DNA of 64,000 nucleotides from an uncultured Pseudomonas sp. (GTDB lineage Bacteria; Pseudomonadota; Gammaproteobacteria; Pseudomonadales; Pseudomonadaceae): NCBI GenBank assembly GCA_943912755.1, contig CALTWF010000001.1, positions 62,001 to 126,000 of the forward strand, read 5' to 3'. Shown piece by piece: positions 17,901 to 25,692 of this stretch (position 1 is its first letter; each line of letters starts with the position of its first letter). The notes under the pieces were generated by a model. It saw only the letters and a program-made list of their open reading frames with translations, ran no database searches and was not told where the DNA came from. The position numbers and the translations under genes were made by a program.

Positions 17901-19068
17901 GCTGCTGGAACACCTGAACCTGTCCGGCAACCCGCTGACCAACCCGCCGCGGCTCTCGGTGGCGCCGAACCTGCGCGAGGTCAGCCTGTTCGACTGCGCC
18001 CTGCGCGAAGTGCCCACCGACCTTGAAGGCTTGCACCAGCTGGAGCACCTGGATCTCTCTTCGAACCAGATCACCCGCCTGCCCGAGGGGCTGGAACAGG
18101 AACTGGACGAATCGACGCAGCGTGCCCTGAACCTTGAGCACAATCCGCTGGACGACTCCTCGCTCAACCGCATCGAGGAGCACTACCAGGCCAGCGGCAT
18201 CGACCTGCTGGTGGCCGACGACAACTACACCTCCCTGCTGCTCGACGCCGACGAGGCCACCATGGCCTGTTGGCAACGCCTGGGCCGGCTGATGCCGCTG
18301 GAGTACCGCCGCGACCTGCGCGGCATTGCCGACGAGCCGCTGTACAGCGCCGCGCCGGCGACGACCCGGCGCCGTGTCTGGTTCATGCTGCACTGGCTGG
18401 AGAGCAGTCCGCGGGCCCGGGCATCGGCCAGGGCGATCGACGCCAGCAAGCTGCTGCATTACGAACTGCTGGCCGACCTGGAATGGCCGGAACCTTTCGC
18501 CACTCCCCGCCAGAGAACCGAGCACTACCTGCGCGTGGCGGTCACCGCGACCCGCAGCCTGGCCGTGGACGAGGCCTTGATGGTGCGCCTGCCGAACATC
18601 AACGAGAAACAGCTGGAAGCGCTGCGCGCCCTGACCCTGCAACGCCTGGGCCGCGACCCGCAACTGCGCCTGCGCATCGCCCCGACGGCACGCGAGCCGG
18701 TGATACTCGACGGTGTCGAAGAGCAGGCTCTGCAACTGGATGGCCAGTGGACCACGATGCTGCGCGACCAGTTGCGCCTGATCGACGGCAACAGCGAGGT
18801 CGGACGCGACGCGCTGCTGGCCGAGCAAGCCAACGGCGAGCCGCGGCTACCGTTCTGGGTGCGCCATCTGGAGCAGCGTTACCACGCCCAGTTCGAGCAA
18901 TTGCAGGAGCAGGCCAACGAGCAACTGCTCGATGCCGAGAATCTGCTCAGCGAAGGCGAGTACATCGACGAGGCCAACCACCTGCGCCGGCAACTCGACC
19001 GTGAGCGCCAGCGCCTGCTCAACGACCTGACCCGCAGCATTGCCGACGGCAGCCAGCTGCACTGGTAG
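14977..19068 (+). CDS. Large LRR protein with dermonecrotic-toxin-like N-terminal region (effector/toxin candidate)
   Basis: 1363-aa protein. Residues about 20-700 resemble the DUF6543 ('dermonecrotic toxin-like') region of large Pseudomonas LRR proteins. About 407-475 contains hydrophobic helices ('LDVLGVAAFFIPAAGSLMAV'). Residues about 880-1065 form a leucine-rich-repeat block, e.g. 'LEHLNLSGNPLTNPP' and 'LEHLDLSSNQITRLP'. The ~300-residue tail contains 'RRRVWFMLHWLESSPRAR', similar to the start of NEL-type E3 ligase domains of such proteins, but the C-x-D catalytic motif is not visible; the only Cys there is in 'MACWQRL'. The start ATG 14977 has GGAG 8 nt upstream. No secretion signal and no GGAACC...CCAC hrp box was seen. 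Function and target are unknown. Confidence 0.75.
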   Translation: MSLNTSPLPSSHDLLVKERLPGWLSDLKPQQLARLKHLDDYSNSTWAQGASAAERLALDQAQSRVRAVTCELARATAGLLNVTAYAGPRLTRRLQQQFGLEGELGTMSFVRFSRDWDWHYLSTQLNHRIEPLLQAALQNFEKNAEMQPESVAINGEFQVTSHNGYPRYHYRRLPFSAAQFAAHCHDLDLGKGYQQHLNDIFAREPVRTLAIRARREQFGLDLLVASLRTPHPDHQLLDALLTPGRRAGHPRCQRFSLFGVDVLDTLVIHPAADRPSVFLYLPGMPQPLVRHASIGDCQRALLGQLCQPAFRQRFYTFIQQDKVEHFASVLQRNLSGQTLASERDSPWNAPADTDLHWVGTTIDGELFAYLQDRHHRRLLNEARMLAVPSAEVDEEARQRRIRYWESVGLDVLGVAAFFIPAAGSLMAVVFAAQILGEIYEGVEAWEQGDIDGALEHAKGVALNIAVAAVTGAALHYTGKLGSKLVEVLRPDGTPRLWNGDLTPYRVEAPLKAERNALGLLHSDGKHYLEFDDAHFELQAHEDGQRWRIRHPSNPDAVQPLLEHNGEGAWVGAHERPLEWSRQTLLRRLGRKVADYDDEELEIASRISDTRRDALLEVYLKQAPIPERLLATLQRVRAGLPAADPLEGVFEGVYLPRRATPSSERLALLGVEQQPGWPGDCTLELRRGDRSGPLLERAGERSAGDVRLILKVPGGYRAMLGEQALVEDLFEAMKQSVPELAQTPRELKDAIVDQARRTPERTRALVWSAHSGGWRDEGRLLGGADAPPAAESYPRPGPAGDPLRSRYRRLFPNATDQDVSNALSAWREAGEAPHMELRALERQLEYLRTSLGQWAANNPLRTVARDALIRCWQRNQLNPSELDLSSMGLDDEDLLTLPHLAGGFAHVEELNLGSNPLRSIPHLLVNQLPAMNALFASALELRHLPTGLTPGLKVLELTDNNIVWSSISQSALAEYPLLEHLNLSGNPLTNPPRLSVAPNLREVSLFDCALREVPTDLEGLHQLEHLDLSSNQITRLPEGLEQELDESTQRALNLEHNPLDDSSLNRIEEHYQASGIDLLVADDNYTSLLLDADEATMACWQRLGRLMPLEYRRDLRGIADEPLYSAAPATTRRRVWFMLHWLESSPRARASARAIDASKLLHYELLADLEWPEPFATPRQRTEHYLRVAVTATRSLAVDEALMVRLPNINEKQLEALRALTLQRLGRDPQLRLRIAPTAREPVILDGVEEQALQLDGQWTTMLRDQLRLIDGNSEVGRDALLAEQANGEPRLPFWVRHLEQRYHAQFEQLQEQANEQLLDAENLLSEGEYIDEANHLRRQLDRERQRLLNDLTRSIADGSQLHW

Positions 19069-19072
19069 TGCC

Positions 19073-21325
19073 TCAGTACTGGACGCTGGTGAAACGCTCC
19101 CCCGCCAGCCAGTGTTCGAAGCGCTCCGCCGGCATCGGTCGGCCGATCAGGTAGCCCTGGCCATGATCGCAGCCGGCGTTGCGCAGGAACTGATGCTGGG
19201 CATGGGTTTCGATGCCCTCGGCAGTGATCCGGTAGCCCAGGGCGTGCCCCAGGTCGATGATCGCGCGGGTGATCGCCACGTCGTTCTCGCCATGGGGCAG
19301 GTCCTTGATGAAGGCCCGGTCGATCTTCAGATGATTGATCGGCAGGGCCTTCAGATAGGCCAGCGATGAATAGCCGGTACCGAAGTCGTCCACCGCAGTT
19401 GCCACGCCCAGCGTCTGCAACTGCGCCAGTACCGCACAGGCGTGCTGCTGGCTTTCCATCAGCAGGCTCTCGGTGATTTCCACCTCCAGCAACCCGGGAT
19501 CCAGGCCATGGCGCTGCAGGGCGCGGCCGAGGCTGCCGACATAATCGCTGCGCTCGATCTGCAAGGCCGCGACATTGACCGCCACCGGCCCGGGCAGCAG
19601 TTCGCGGTCACGCCACTGGCGAATCTGCTTGCACACCAGCTCCAGTACCAGCTCGCCGAGGGGAATGATCAGCCCGGTACGCTCGGCCAGGGGAATGAAG
19701 TCGCCCGGCGAGATCAGGCCCTGCTGCGGATCGCGCCAGCGCAGCAACGCCTCGGCGCCCTCGACGCGGCCGCTGAACAGGTCGATGCGCGGCTGGTACC
19801 AGAGCTCGAATTCCTGCTGTTCCAGGGCGCGGCGCAGGGCGCTTTCCATGGCCAGGCGCTGCTGCAGGCGCGCGGTCATGTCGCCGTGGTACAGGCGCCA
19901 GGCGTTGCGCCCGCCCTCCTTGGCCGCATACATCGCGGTATCGGCATGGCGCATGAGGATTTCCGCGGTAGCGCCATGCTCCGGGCACAGGGCGATACCG
20001 ATGCTGCCGCTGACCAGCGCGGCATTGCCCTTGAGATCGAAGGGACGCTGCAAGGCGCGCAGCAGGCCGTCCACCACCTTGCCGACGTACTCCAGGCTGT
20101 CGGCACGGGCGAGGATGAAGGCGAATTCGTCGCCGCCGAGGCGGCACACCGTGTCATCCAGGCCGATTCCCGCGCCCAGGCGCTGCGCCGCCTGCTCCAG
20201 GAGCAGGTCGCCGAGGTCGTGGCCGAGGCTGTCGTTGACCTGCTTGAAACCGTCGATATCCAGCAGCAACACCGCCATCTGCACCCGCGGCGCGGCCAGT
20301 GCGCGCTCCAGGCGGCGCAGGAACAGCACGCGGTTGGGCAACCCGGTGATGGCGTCGTAATGGGCCAGGCGCTCCAGTTGCGCCTGGGAATGCTTGAGTT
20401 CGGCGTTGCGCTGGTTGATCAGGCGGTTGCTGCGGTTCAACTGGGCCACGAAGAGGCTGAACAGCCCGGTGGTACACAGGGCGAAGAGGAACAGCGGCGA
20501 GCCGAACAGGCTGACCGACGACCAGCCGCTGCGCGGCAGCGCCGCCAGTTGCCAGGTGCCGCCGGGCACATCGACATTGAGGGTCACCGCGGCATCCTGG
20601 AACAGGCGCTCCTCGCCCCAGATCATCGCCCCCGCAGCCCCTTGGCCATCGGCGCCGCGCAGGGCCAGGCGGAACGTGGAGTCTTCCACCATCCCGGCGG
20701 CATGCAGCAGGCTGTCGATATCCGCCACCACCGAGACATTGCCCCAGTACAGGCGCACGCCCTTGTGCCCTTTGAGGAATACCGGCCGCCGATAGATCAG
20801 CCCGCGCCCGCCCTGGTACAGCTGCACCGGACCGGCCAGCACCGCTTCGGCGCTTTCCCGCGCACGCTGCACCAGCGGGTACTGCGCCGGCACGCTACGG
20901 TAATCGAGGCCGATAATGCGCTCGTTGTGGTTGATGTTCAGCGGGTAGACATCGGCGACGACGTCGTTGGGCGCCACCGAGATATGGCGGATATAGGACA
21001 CCGACTCCAGGGCCTGGCGCGCCATGTCATGAAAATGTGCCGTGGAGATATCACCATCGGCACTGAGCAATTGGGCGATGCCTTCGGTCTCGCCAAAAGC
21101 CGAGCGCATCTGCGCCTCCAGCCCGGCGCGGATGCCCGACAGGCGCATGCTCGCGGTGGCGACCAGCTCGCTTTCCTGGCGCTGCACGTCGAGCCGGCCC
21201 AGGGCAACGGACAGTCCGATGCCGATCACGGCAAAGCCGATGGGCAGCAGGCGATAGGCGGTGGAGCGCACGCGGGAAGGAAGGCGTTGCGGGAGGGTAT
21301 CCGGGAGCAGAATTCTTGTCGTCAT
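19073..21325 (-). CDS. CHASE-GGDEF-EAL cyclic-di-GMP protein
   Basis: 750-aa inner-membrane signalling protein. The first membrane segment is at about 25-43, a periplasmic CHASE sensor at about 60-250, and a second membrane segment at about 270-290. The GGDEF domain has an intact 'RLGGDEF' but G instead of R at the inhibitory RxxD position ('GLDD'). The EAL domain is complete: 'EALLRW', 'EITESLL', 'DDFGTGYSSL', 'LKIDRAF', 'EGIET'. It is probably a phosphodiesterase, with a cyclase domain that is regulatory or active. Start ATG 21325 was chosen over a longer frame to 21439, which would run into the gapN promoter region. It converges with the LRR gene, 4 nt apart. Confidence 0.9.
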   Translation of the reverse strand: MTTRILLPDTLPQRLPSRVRSTAYRLLPIGFAVIGIGLSVALGRLDVQRQESELVATASMRLSGIRAGLEAQMRSAFGETEGIAQLLSADGDISTAHFHDMARQALESVSYIRHISVAPNDVVADVYPLNINHNERIIGLDYRSVPAQYPLVQRARESAEAVLAGPVQLYQGGRGLIYRRPVFLKGHKGVRLYWGNVSVVADIDSLLHAAGMVEDSTFRLALRGADGQGAAGAMIWGEERLFQDAAVTLNVDVPGGTWQLAALPRSGWSSVSLFGSPLFLFALCTTGLFSLFVAQLNRSNRLINQRNAELKHSQAQLERLAHYDAITGLPNRVLFLRRLERALAAPRVQMAVLLLDIDGFKQVNDSLGHDLGDLLLEQAAQRLGAGIGLDDTVCRLGGDEFAFILARADSLEYVGKVVDGLLRALQRPFDLKGNAALVSGSIGIALCPEHGATAEILMRHADTAMYAAKEGGRNAWRLYHGDMTARLQQRLAMESALRRALEQQEFELWYQPRIDLFSGRVEGAEALLRWRDPQQGLISPGDFIPLAERTGLIIPLGELVLELVCKQIRQWRDRELLPGPVAVNVAALQIERSDYVGSLGRALQRHGLDPGLLEVEITESLLMESQQHACAVLAQLQTLGVATAVDDFGTGYSSLAYLKALPINHLKIDRAFIKDLPHGENDVAITRAIIDLGHALGYRITAEGIETHAQHQFLRNAGCDHGQGYLIGRPMPAERFEHWLAGERFTSVQY

Positions 21326-21422
21326 ACGCCGGCTGCTTGCGTCCGTTTCCCGGGTTATCGGCGCTGGCAAAACAATATTGAGGCAGACTGGCTTTTTTTT
21401 GTCGCCGGGCGCTATGCTCGAC

Positions 21423-21434
21423 TGAAACGTTTCA
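21423..21434. promoter_or_regulatory. Perfect Cra/FruR-type operator upstream of the NADP-GAPDH gene
   Basis: TGAAACGTTTCA is a perfect 12-bp palindrome identical to the core Cra (FruR) operator of enterobacteria and close to the fruB operator of P. putida. It lies 29 nt before the ATG at 21464 and just after TATGCT (21413-21418), a plausible -10 element, so bound repressor would block initiation or early elongation. Site recognition is by known consensus; regulation is inferred. Confidence 0.75.
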
Positions 21435-21463
21435 CCCATTCAAAGAAAAAGAGGTGTCGTGCC

Positions 21464-23086
21464 ATGGATCGTCTGCTGGATTCGCTGTTTCCCACTGCCG
21501 GAGAAATCCCCGAGGCCTGGCGCCTGGGCCCGCCACTGGAACAGCGCGAGTACCTGGTCAACGGCGAGTTGCGCCGCTGGGACGGGCCGCTGGCCACGGT
21601 GCGCAGCCCGGTCTGGCTGAAGCAGGCCGACGGCAGCGAGCAGCAGGTGATCCTGGGTAGCGCGCCGCTGCTGGATGCCGACAGCGCCCTCAGCGCCCTT
21701 GACGCCGCCGTGCATGCCTACGACAAGGGCCGCGGCGCCTGGCCGACGATGCGCGTGGCAGAGCGCATCCAGCATGTCGAGGAATTCCTCAAGCGCATGC
21801 GCCAGCAGCGCGACGCGGTGGTCAAGCTGCTGATGTGGGAAATCGGCAAGAACCTGGCGGATGCCGAGAAGGAATTCGACCGTACCTGCGACTACATCGT
21901 CGATACCATCGGCGCGCTCAAGGAACTCGACCGGCGCTCCAGCCGCTTCGAGCTGGAACAGGGTACCCTCGGCCAGATCCGCCGCACCCCACTTGGCGTG
22001 GCGCTGTGCATGGGCCCCTACAACTACCCGCTCAACGAAACCTTCACCACCCTGATCCCGGCGCTGATCATGGGCAACACCGTGGTGTTCAAGCCGGCCA
22101 AGTTCGGCGTGCTGCTGATCCGTCCGCTGCTGGAGGCGTTCCGCGACAGCTTCCCGGCCGGGGTGATCAACGTCATCTACGGTCGCGGCCGCGAGACCGT
22201 CAGCGCGCTGATGGCCAGCGGCAAGATCGACGTGTTCGCCTTCATCGGCACCAACAAGGCCGCCAGCGACCTGAAGAAGCTCCACCCGCGCCCGCACCGG
22301 CTGCGCGCCGCCCTCGGCCTGGATGCCAAGAACCCCGGCATCGTCCTGGCCGATGCCGACCTGGGCAATGCCGTCGCCGAGTGCATCACCGGCGCGCTGT
22401 CGTTCAACGGCCAGCGCTGCACGGCCCTGAAGATCCTCTTCGTGCATGAACAGGTGGTGCCGGCGTTCCTGGAAAAATTCCAGGCCCGGCTCGCCGCGCT
22501 CAAGCCCGGCATGCCCTGGGAGCCCGGCGTGGCCCTGACGCCGCTGCCGGAGCCGGGCAAGATCGACTACCTCGACGGCCTGGTCAGCGATGCCGTCGAA
22601 CAGGGTGCCAAGGTGCTCAATCCCGGCGGCGGCCAGAGCCGCGGTTCGTTCTTCTACCCGGCCCTGCTGTACCCGGTGAGTCCGTCGATGCGCGTCTACC
22701 ACGAGGAGCAGTTCGGCCCGCTGGTGCCGGTGGTGCCCTACAGCGACCTGCAAAGCGTGATCGACTACGTGCTCGATTCCGATTTCGGCCAGCAGCTCAG
22801 CCTGTTCGGCAACGACCCGGCGCAGATCGGCCAACTGGTCGATACCTTCGCCAACCAGGTCGGGCGGATCAACATCAACGCCCAATGCCAGCGCAGTCCC
22901 GACACCTTCCCCTTCAATGGCCGCAAGAACTCCGCCGAAGGCACCCTGTCGGTCCACGATGCCCTGCGCGTGTTCTCGATCCGCACCCTGGTCGCCACGC
23001 GCTTCCAGGACAGCAACAAGGAACTGATCAGCGAGATCATCCGCAACCGCCAGTCCGGCTTCATCAGCACCGACTACATCTTCTGA
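21464..23086 (+). CDS. gapN: NADP-dependent (non-phosphorylating) glyceraldehyde-3-phosphate dehydrogenase, ALDH superfamily
   Basis: 540-aa aldehyde dehydrogenase. It begins 'MDRLLDSLFPTAGEIPEAW' and carries the catalytic Cys319 in 'FNGQRCTALK' and nucleotide-binding 'VFKPAKFG'. It matches the Pseudomonas proteins annotated as NADP-dependent GAPDH, which oxidise glyceraldehyde-3-phosphate to 3-phosphoglycerate with NADPH formation. The position 34 residues before the Cys, normally the general-base Glu of ALDHs (LELGGK), is Gly285 in 'LGLDAKNPGIV'. Start ATG follows AAGAGGTG. A Cra-type operator precedes the gene and a hairpin-T terminator follows it. Substrate assignment rests on family resemblance. 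Confidence 0.82.
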   Translation: MDRLLDSLFPTAGEIPEAWRLGPPLEQREYLVNGELRRWDGPLATVRSPVWLKQADGSEQQVILGSAPLLDADSALSALDAAVHAYDKGRGAWPTMRVAERIQHVEEFLKRMRQQRDAVVKLLMWEIGKNLADAEKEFDRTCDYIVDTIGALKELDRRSSRFELEQGTLGQIRRTPLGVALCMGPYNYPLNETFTTLIPALIMGNTVVFKPAKFGVLLIRPLLEAFRDSFPAGVINVIYGRGRETVSALMASGKIDVFAFIGTNKAASDLKKLHPRPHRLRAALGLDAKNPGIVLADADLGNAVAECITGALSFNGQRCTALKILFVHEQVVPAFLEKFQARLAALKPGMPWEPGVALTPLPEPGKIDYLDGLVSDAVEQGAKVLNPGGGQSRGSFFYPALLYPVSPSMRVYHEEQFGPLVPVVPYSDLQSVIDYVLDSDFGQQLSLFGNDPAQIGQLVDTFANQVGRININAQCQRSPDTFPFNGRKNSAEGTLSVHDALRVFSIRTLVATRFQDSNKELISEIIRNRQSGFISTDYIF

Positions 23087-23179
23087 CGACCGTTCGGCGG
23101 GCATCCACGCCCGCCTGTCCCGGGATCCGCCACGGGCATTTGCGCTTTTGCCGAACCTGTACAAATATACAGCCATACG

Positions 23180-23205
23180 CCCGGGGCATTCCGCCCCGGG
23201 GTTTT
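23180..23205 (+). terminator. Rho-independent terminator after gapN
   Basis: CCCGGGGC (23180-23187), 5-nt loop, GCCCCGGG (23193-23200), then GTTTT. It lies about 95 nt after the gapN stop and just before the ribosome-binding site of the VOC gene. Confidence 0.65.
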
Positions 23206-23236
23206 CCGTTGGCTTCGTTACAGGAGGAACACGCAA

Positions 23237-23695
23237 ATGGCAAAACCCATCCCCGAAGGCATGCACAGCATCACCCCGTACCTGGGCATCAAGGACGCGC
23301 ACCAGGCCATCGACTTCTACAAGGCCGCCTTTGGCGCGGTCGAGATGTTCCGCCTCGAAGGCCCGGACGGCCGCATCGGCCATGCCGAACTGAAGATCGG
23401 CGATTCCTCGATCATGCTCGCCGAGCCCTGCGACCAGGCCTCGCTGGTCAGCAGCCAGTCGCAGCCGGGGGTCTCGGTCGGCCTGCACCTGTATGTCGAG
23501 GACGTCGATAGCAGCTATGCCCGGGCGATCAAGGCCGGGGCCACCCAGGTGTCCGCCGTGCAGGACCAGTTCTATGGCGATCGCAGCGGCACCCTCAAGG
23601 ATCCGTTCGGCAACCTGTGGTTCATCTCCACGCACAAGGAAGACCTGTCGGTGGAAGAGATCCGCGCCCGGGCGGCGAAGCTGTTCGGTGGTTAA
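23237..23695 (+). CDS. VOC family (PhnB/glyoxalase-like) protein
   Basis: 152-aa protein with two beta-alpha-beta-beta-beta modules of the vicinal-oxygen-chelate fold. 'ITPYLGIKDAHQAIDFYKAAFGAVE' starts module one and 'VGLHLYVEDVDSSYARAIKAGA' starts module two, ending with 'DPFGNLWFISTHKED'. It is PhnB-like; such proteins may be isomerases, dioxygenases or binding proteins, and the reaction cannot be deduced. Start ATG follows CAGGAGGAA. Confidence 0.85.
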   Translation: MAKPIPEGMHSITPYLGIKDAHQAIDFYKAAFGAVEMFRLEGPDGRIGHAELKIGDSSIMLAEPCDQASLVSSQSQPGVSVGLHLYVEDVDSSYARAIKAGATQVSAVQDQFYGDRSGTLKDPFGNLWFISTHKEDLSVEEIRARAAKLFGG

Positions 23696-23741
23696 TTTCC
23701 TGCTGATTTGATTTATCGTGCAGGGCCGCTATGCGCCCCAC

Positions 23742-23774
23742 CGCTGGCATGCCTCTTCTTAGGGTTTGCCAGCG
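23742..23774. repeat. Imperfect hairpin between VOC gene and next ORF
   Basis: CGCTGGCA (23742-23749) is complementary to TGCCAGCG (23767-23774), with a 17-nt loop. It is probably a transcript-end hairpin or degenerate REP; no T-run follows. Confidence 0.3.
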
Positions 23775-23826
23775 ATGAGGCCCTCAGCGACAGCATGAAT
23801 TTCGCTGCCTGCCGAAAAGGACCTCC

Positions 23827-25023
23827 ATGCGAATCATCGAAAAGAACGCGGCCCTGGTGCGCAGCCTAACCCCCGCCGAAGACGACCTGCTGCGCGGTTT
23901 CAACCGCGGCAACCTGGAAGGCCCGCGCCTGCTCCAGGCCAATCAGTTGCTGATGAAGATCCGCGGCGCCGGCCATTGGCTGGCCTGCGACTGCCAGGCC
24001 AGGGCCATGCCGGTGCTCAACGTGACTCTCAACAGCCATACCGGCACGCTGTTCCTGAAGAACAACCCGGGCACCGCCGAGCACGCCGCCGATTGCCCGT
24101 TCATCAAGGACGAGCGCGAGGCCGGCGACAACGACAGCCAGGACACCCAGCCCGCTGCCTGGCTGGCCCCGGACGCGCCGCTGCGGCTGATCGGCGATTT
24201 CCGCCGCGCCGGCGCCGAGGACGTCACTGCCAGCGGCGCCGGCAATGGCGACAAGCGCGAGCAGCACCGCCTGCTCTCGCTGCTGCTGACCTGGATCGAA
24301 GCCAGCGGCCTGAACGTCTATGCCACTCACCTGAAGAAGGACCTGACCGCCCAGTTCGCCGAACTGCGCGGGGTTGCCGCGCGCTACCCGCTGATCGAAC
24401 GGGTGCCGGCCAGCAACTACCTGGAAACCCGCCTGGACATGAAGCACATGATGATGCTCAAGGCGCGCCTGCGGGAGTCCACGGCCTTCGGCAACCATCG
24501 CCGCCATGGCCTGCTGCTCGACTGCGTCAACCAGATCAAGGGCCGCAAGGTCTACAACGAGCGCAGCGAAGACGGCTTCGACTTCCAGGGCCACCACCTG
24601 CTCTGGGGCGGCAGTCGCACTCCGGGCCCGCTGCTGGCCCTGGCGATCTACTCGCCGACCAGCGCCGGCAGCCATTTCTACGAACTGGTCCACGTCGCCA
24701 GCGTGCCGGTGCTGTCCCGCGGCCACCTGTTCCCGGTGTACCGCGATGAAGAACGCGAACCGCTGAAGATGCTGGTCTCGCTGATCGACTGGATGGCCGG
24801 CAAGGGTGTGAAGGTGACCATGCGCCGGCCGGTGATCGGCGGTGAAGTCATGGATGAACTGGTACTCAGCTCCGACCAGGACCGCGTGCTGTCCATCTCC
24901 CTGACCGAAACGCCCATGGGCCCGGAGCCGGAGGTCGAGCATTTCCGCCGCTATGCCGACTTCAAGGGTCTGGACACCTTCCGCAAGTACGTGGCGGGGT
25001 TCTTCATGCGCGCCAGGGAGTAG
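23827..25023 (+). CDS. Hypothetical protein (398 aa)
   Basis: 398-aa soluble protein with no signal peptide or membrane segment. An N-terminal section has clustered Cys/His residues ('HWLACDCQAR', 'HAADCPFIKDERE') that could bind zinc. The C-terminal half is alpha/beta with 'LDCVNQIKGRKVYNE' and 'FYELVHVASVPVLSRGHLFPVY'. Start ATG follows AAAAGGACCTCC. It stands alone as a single gene. I do not recognise a named family; similar unknown proteins may occur in other Pseudomonas. A nucleic-acid-related role is possible from the Cys cluster but unsupported. Confidence 0.7.
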   Translation: MRIIEKNAALVRSLTPAEDDLLRGFNRGNLEGPRLLQANQLLMKIRGAGHWLACDCQARAMPVLNVTLNSHTGTLFLKNNPGTAEHAADCPFIKDEREAGDNDSQDTQPAAWLAPDAPLRLIGDFRRAGAEDVTASGAGNGDKREQHRLLSLLLTWIEASGLNVYATHLKKDLTAQFAELRGVAARYPLIERVPASNYLETRLDMKHMMMLKARLRESTAFGNHRRHGLLLDCVNQIKGRKVYNERSEDGFDFQGHHLLWGGSRTPGPLLALAIYSPTSAGSHFYELVHVASVPVLSRGHLFPVYRDEEREPLKMLVSLIDWMAGKGVKVTMRRPVIGGEVMDELVLSSDQDRVLSISLTETPMGPEPEVEHFRRYADFKGLDTFRKYVAGFFMRARE

Positions 25024-25116
25024 GCACCGCTGGTCGCGCAGGCGCCTTCATGGATCGCACCTTCAAGCGGCGGGATGACCTGATGAAAGGTATCCCGACG
25101 CAACAGGAGTTCGATC

Positions 25117-25425
25117 ATGCAACGTACTGCCCTTGTCGCCCTGCTCTTCAGCGCCGTGCTCGGCGGCCATGCCCTGGCCGATACCGGCCCCACCAATCCC
25201 AATCCGGACACCTCGCCGGCCAGCCCGGCGATGGGCGCTGGTGCACCACCGGAAATCCCCGTGCCGGGCAGCACCGATCCACGGATGCAAGGCAGCGACC
25301 CCGGGCGCCAGGGTGGCGCGACCACCGATGGCACCGACCGCAGCAAGCGGCCGGTGACCCTGGATGAGCGGGGAACCGAACGCGGTAACGAGCGTGACGG
25401 TTCGAAAGCAGGCAATGGCCAGTAG
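25117..25425 (+). CDS. Small exported Pro/Gly-rich protein
   Basis: 102-aa protein with a Sec signal peptide (residues 1-21, cleavage at ALA-D). The mature part is disordered-looking and rich in Pro, Gly, Thr, Asp and Arg ('TGPTNPNPDTSPASPAMG'; tail 'RGTERGNERDGSKAGNGQ'). RBS AACAGGAG precedes the ATG. No domain recognised; probably a periplasmic small protein. Confidence 0.65.
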   Translation: MQRTALVALLFSAVLGGHALADTGPTNPNPDTSPASPAMGAGAPPEIPVPGSTDPRMQGSDPGRQGGATTDGTDRSKRPVTLDERGTERGNERDGSKAGNGQ

Positions 25426-25452
25426 AACGGTTCACTTCCCCGAGTAACCGGC

Positions 25453-25626
25453 TCAACGCAACCCCGGCCAGCCCTGAAACGCCGGCACCAGCGCCACGCA
25501 CCCCGGCACCTGGCGACAGGCCTTGACGCTCCAGGGCTCCGCCGGCACCGCCAGCAACACGGTGAGGACCACGGACAGCAGCACCAGCAAGGGGACACAC
25601 CAGGCAAGAAGGCTTTTTGTTTTCAT
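25453..25626 (-). CDS. Small hypothetical membrane/exported protein (57 aa)
   Basis: 57-aa protein. Residues 5-27 form a hydrophobic segment ('LLAWCVPLLVLLSVVLTVLL'), followed by a short tail with two Cys residues 8 apart ('ACRQVPGCVAL') that could form a disulfide. ATG 25626 follows GGAGAGAGCCGACA. It sits 66 nt beyond the Rieske gene stop (25693) in the same direction, so it may be co-transcribed. Confidence 0.5.
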   Translation of the reverse strand: MKTKSLLAWCVPLLVLLSVVLTVLLAVPAEPWSVKACRQVPGCVALVPAFQGWPGLR

Positions 25627-25692
25627 TGTCGGCTCTCTCCATACCTCGGGCTTGCGGCCGGCCAACCCGGAAACGGGCGGGCCGGCCGGAGC

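Noticed and set aside
19442..21463. Plus-strand extension of the gapN frame upstream to 19442
   Set aside because: It runs antisense through the GGDEF-EAL gene and past the Cra-type operator; the real N-terminus begins at ATG 21464 with AAGAGGTG.
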